This document shows, in pieces, positions 61,558 to 64,000 of a stretch of 64,000 nt of DNA. The DNA is taken from NCBI GenBank assembly GCA_934168305.1, contig CAKPNF010000002.1, forward strand, positions 62,001 to 126,000. The letters are read 5' to 3'. The position numbers were made by a program, and so were the translations under genes. Origin of the DNA: an uncultured Clostridia bacterium (GTDB lineage: Bacteria > Bacillota > Clostridia > TANB77 > CAG-508). A model generated the notes under the pieces. It made no database searches. It was not told the DNA's origin and worked only from the letters and a program-made list of their open reading frames with translations. Each line of letters starts with the position of its first letter. Positions within the stretch are counted from its first letter, which is position 1.

Positions 61558-62583
61558 ATGAAAGTATCAGATTTTAATTACAATTTACCAGAAGAATTAA
61601 TAGCACAAGTACCATTAGAAAAAAGAGACGAATCAAGATTAATGATTTTAGATAGAGAAAAACAAACAATTGAACACAAAGTTTTTAAAGATATAATAGA
61701 TTACTTAGAACCAGGTGATTGTTTAGTTAGAAATAATACAAAAGTAATTCCAGCAAGAATTTACGGAAAAAAAGAAACAGGAGCACATGTTGAATTTCTT
61801 TTACTAAATAATATTGAAGGGGATATTTGGGAGAGTATAGTAAGACCAGGTAATAAATTACATATTGGAACAAAAGTAATATTTGGAGACGGATTGCTAG
61901 AAGCAGAAATATTAGATATAATGCCAGGTGGAACAAGAAAAGTTAAATTTTATTATAAAGGAATATTTAATGAAATATTAGATCAAATAGGATTGATGCC
62001 ATTACCACCATATATACATGAAGAATTAAAAGATAGAGATAGATATCAAACTGTATATGCTAAATATGATGGCTCAGCTGCAGCACCAACAGCAGGCTTA
62101 CACTTCACACCAGAGCTATTGAAAAAATTAGAAGAAAAAGGTGTAAAAATTGCAAATGTAACTTTACATGTTGGAATAGGAACATTTAGACCTGTAAAAG
62201 AAGATACAGTAGAAGCCCATGAAATGCATTCAGAACATTATTATATAAAACAAGAAGACTGTGATAAAATAAATGAAGCAAAAAAACAAGGACATAAGGT
62301 TATATCAGTTGGAACAACATCCTGTAGAGTATTAGAAACTGTTGCAGACGAAAATACTGGAATGGTAAAACCAACTGAAGGTGATACACAAATATTTATT
62401 TATCCAGGATATAAATTTAAATGCATAGATGGATTGATTACTAATTTTCATTTACCACAATCAACTCTATTAATGCTAGTATCAGCTTTAGCAGGAAAAG
62501 ATTATATAATGGGAGCATATGAAGAAGCTGTTAAAGAAAAATACCGTTTCTTTAGTTTCGGAGATGCAATGTTAATAAAATAG
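61558..62583 (+). CDS. queA: S-adenosylmethionine:tRNA ribosyltransferase-isomerase
   Basis: A 341-residue enzyme that makes epoxyqueuosine on tRNA. The start DFNYNLPEELIAQVPLEKRD, the DGSAAAPTAGLHFT block, VTLHVGIGTFRPV and NFHLPQSTLLML are diagnostic. GAATGGAG lies before the ATG. It is upstream of tgt, the enzyme before it in queuosine synthesis, with a solo palindromic arm in between. Confidence 0.97.
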   Translation: MKVSDFNYNLPEELIAQVPLEKRDESRLMILDREKQTIEHKVFKDIIDYLEPGDCLVRNNTKVIPARIYGKKETGAHVEFLLLNNIEGDIWESIVRPGNKLHIGTKVIFGDGLLEAEILDIMPGGTRKVKFYYKGIFNEILDQIGLMPLPPYIHEELKDRDRYQTVYAKYDGSAAAPTAGLHFTPELLKKLEEKGVKIANVTLHVGIGTFRPVKEDTVEAHEMHSEHYYIKQEDCDKINEAKKQGHKVISVGTTSCRVLETVADENTGMVKPTEGDTQIFIYPGYKFKCIDGLITNFHLPQSTLLMLVSALAGKDYIMGAYEEAVKEKYRFFSFGDAMLIK

Positions 62584-62586
62584 CAC

Positions 62587-62615
62587 GGGATTTTGTGTGG
62601 TGGCCCATTGATCCC
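62587..62615. repeat. Solo arm of the palindromic element, diverged
   Basis: This 29-nt sequence matches the right arm of the other copies at 27 of 29 positions (CCCATTGATCCC in place of CCCCTTAATCCC). No partner arm is near. It starts 3 nt after queA and ends 5 nt before the AGGAGG ribosome site of tgt. It can still form the 5- to 6-bp terminal stem on its own. Confidence 0.8.
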
Positions 62616-62632
62616 AGGTTTAGGAGGAAAAA

Positions 62633-63760
62633 ATGAAACACGCAGTAACATACGAATTATTACACGAATGTAAACAAACAGGAGCAAGAAGAGGAGTAAT
62701 ACATACTCCACATGGAGATATACAAACACCAATATTTATGCCAGTTGGAACACAGGCAACAGTGAAATCAATGACTCCTGAAGAATTAAAAGAAGAGGTA
62801 AAAGCACAAATAATATTATCAAATACATATCACTTATATTTAAGACCAGGTCAAGATATTGTAAAGGAAGCAGGAGGGCTTCATAACTTTATGAAATGGG
62901 ATAGACCTATTTTGACAGACAGTGGAGGATTCCAAGTTTTCAGTTTAGGAGATTTAAGGACTATATCTGAAGAAGGAGTTGAATTTAAATCACATTTAGA
63001 TGGAAGTAAACATTTTTTCACTCCTGAGTCAGTAATGAAAACAGAAGAAGATTTAGGTGCGGACATTATAATGGCATTTGATGAATGTTGCCCATATCCA
63101 TCAACATATGAATATACAAAAAATTCTATGGAAAGAACGACAAGGTGGGCAAAAAGATGTAAAGATGCTCATATTACAACGGACAAACAGGCTTTATTTG
63201 GCATTATTCAAGGTGGATTTTATAAAGATTTAAGAGATAAAAGCTTAGAGGACTTGGTGGAATTAGATTTACCAGGATACGCAATAGGAGGTATAAGTGT
63301 AGGAGAACCAAAAGAAGAATTTTTAGACATATTACGATATACAGCTCCTAAAATGCCAAAAGATAAGCCAAGATATTTAATGGGAGTTGGAACACCTGAT
63401 TATCTAATAGAAGCAGCAATAGCTGGAATTGATATGTGTGATTGTGTATTACCAACGAGAATAGCAAGAAATGGAACAGCATTAACATCTCATGGAAAAG
63501 TAGTAGTAAGAAATGCTACTTATGAAAGGGACTGGGGTCCATTAGATCCAGAATGTGATTGTTATACTTGTAAAAATTACACAAGAGGTTATATCAGACA
63601 TTTAGTAAAGGCAAATGAAATATTAGGAGTAAGATTATTATCAATTCATAATTTAAGATTCTTGACTAATTTGATGGAAAGAGTTAGAATAGAAATAGAG
63701 AATGATAATTTATTAACATTTAAAAATGAATTTTATAAAAAATATGGGTATATTAATTAA
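62633..63760 (+). CDS. tgt: tRNA-guanine transglycosylase
   Basis: A 375-residue enzyme that exchanges guanine for preQ1 at tRNA position 34. TPIFMPVGTQATVKSM, the catalytic Asp in LTDSGGFQVFSL, GGISVGEPKEE and DCVLPTRIARNG are present, and the zinc site is in CDCYTCKNYTRGYIRHLV with a later His. AGGAGG precedes the ATG. It forms the queA-tgt pair common in bacteria. Confidence 0.97.
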   Translation: MKHAVTYELLHECKQTGARRGVIHTPHGDIQTPIFMPVGTQATVKSMTPEELKEEVKAQIILSNTYHLYLRPGQDIVKEAGGLHNFMKWDRPILTDSGGFQVFSLGDLRTISEEGVEFKSHLDGSKHFFTPESVMKTEEDLGADIIMAFDECCPYPSTYEYTKNSMERTTRWAKRCKDAHITTDKQALFGIIQGGFYKDLRDKSLEDLVELDLPGYAIGGISVGEPKEEFLDILRYTAPKMPKDKPRYLMGVGTPDYLIEAAIAGIDMCDCVLPTRIARNGTALTSHGKVVVRNATYERDWGPLDPECDCYTCKNYTRGYIRHLVKANEILGVRLLSIHNLRFLTNLMERVRIEIENDNLLTFKNEFYKKYGYIN

Positions 63761-63786
63761 TATTTATATTTTGGAGGGGATTACAA

Positions 63787-64000
63787 ATGAATTTAATTGA
63801 TGAAAGTTTAGAAACAAAAAAAACAGATAATTCTAAAAAAATAGCTAAAATAATACTTATAGTAATGTTAGTTTTAGTAGTCTTTATTATAGGAACAATT
63901 ATTGCAATAGTATACATAAAAGATAGTGAATTAAAACTTTATATCAATGGAAGTACAAACGAAAAAGTAAAACAAATGATGCTTGTAGAGAGTGATGGAA
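63787..64000 (+). CDS. Partial membrane-anchored protein, continues beyond the window
   Basis: ATG 63787 follows GGAGGGG. The first 71 residues have a short charged start, one membrane helix (IILIVMLVLVVFIIGTIIAI) and then an outside segment, DSELKLYINGS. It does not look like YajC, which often follows tgt. The rest is outside the window, so no function is assigned. Confidence 0.75.
   Translation, partial: MNLIDESLETKKTDNSKKIAKIILIVMLVLVVFIIGTIIAIVYIKDSELKLYINGSTNEKVKQMMLVESDG

Noticed and set aside
62584..62632. PreQ1 riboswitch before tgt
   Set aside because: The segment is explained by the solo palindromic arm and the ribosome site. No preQ1 aptamer pattern was seen.
1..64000. CRISPR array or intact prophage
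   Set aside because: No regularly spaced repeats, cas genes or phage structural genes were found. The only recombinase is the one at 47055.

Overview
The window is very AT-rich, uses almost only AGA for arginine, and has strong AGGAGG-type ribosome binding sites. It carries a gerA-gerB-gerC spore germination operon, a YtvI-like protein, ChW (clostridial hydrophobic) repeats and a radA-disA pair. This points to a spore-forming, anaerobic, low-GC member of the Clostridia, probably an uncultivated gut lineage. No rRNA, tRNA, CRISPR array or intact transposase was seen.

Layout. 1-4951: end of a surface-polysaccharide locus (flippase end, glycosyltransferase, six-ChW GH25 lysozyme, GtrA/GtrB-type pair). 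5000-13700: murD, spore- or envelope-type small proteins, a CBS-domain protein, a YtvI-like membrane protein, a tandem pair of transglutaminase-like proteins, a DUF84 NTPase and a DUF1980-like membrane protein. 13841-26919: radA, disA, cyclophilin, SleB-type hydrolase, pyrG, recJ, relA, a metallo-hydrolase, hisS and a TetR regulator. 27141-39162: one long type II fatty-acid operon (acyl-CoA ligase, birA, fabD, fabG, fabF, accB, fabZ, accC, accD, accA, fabI, second fabG, acpP, FabK-like flavoprotein; no fabH). 39192-46248: minus-strand gerABC, then a secreted transglutaminase-like protein, a P-loop/Asp23 fusion and plsC. 46300-52491: an accessory island with a GNAT acetyltransferase, a tyrosine recombinase and a five-gene operon of nucleobase/DNA-repair-like enzymes. 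52749-64000: typA, a TrmR-like methyltransferase, a lone RelA/SpoT synthetase-domain protein, a U32 (TrhP-like) protein, ldh, a putative metallopeptidase, queA and tgt.

The most unusual signal is a set of six frame breaks in five genes (radA twice, fabD, accD, a DUF1980-like gene, a metallopeptidase). Every one is a single extra C directly before a glycine GGN codon, so the zero-frame codon at the break is always CGG. Skipping that C restores a family-consistent protein each time. Elsewhere I found only two in-frame CGG codons. Either the organism shifts +1 at CGG (a CGGN read as glycine, or a hungry codon), or there is a highly patterned sequence artefact. Reads and proteomics would decide.

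Second, a family of long palindromic elements with a conserved 29-nt arm beginning GGGATTAAGGGGCC occurs at 8011-8122, 23726-23905 and 58187-58325, with a solo arm at 62587-62615. The interiors differ and two hold nested palindromes. At 58187-58325 the two arms supply the last codons and stop of both converging genes. Third, the 47055-52491 island combines a Nudix hydrolase, an AlkA-like glycosylase, a degenerate deaminase-methyltransferase fusion, a SMUG2-like uracil-DNA glycosylase and a deoxyribosyltransferase-fold protein. I do not recognise this set as a described system.
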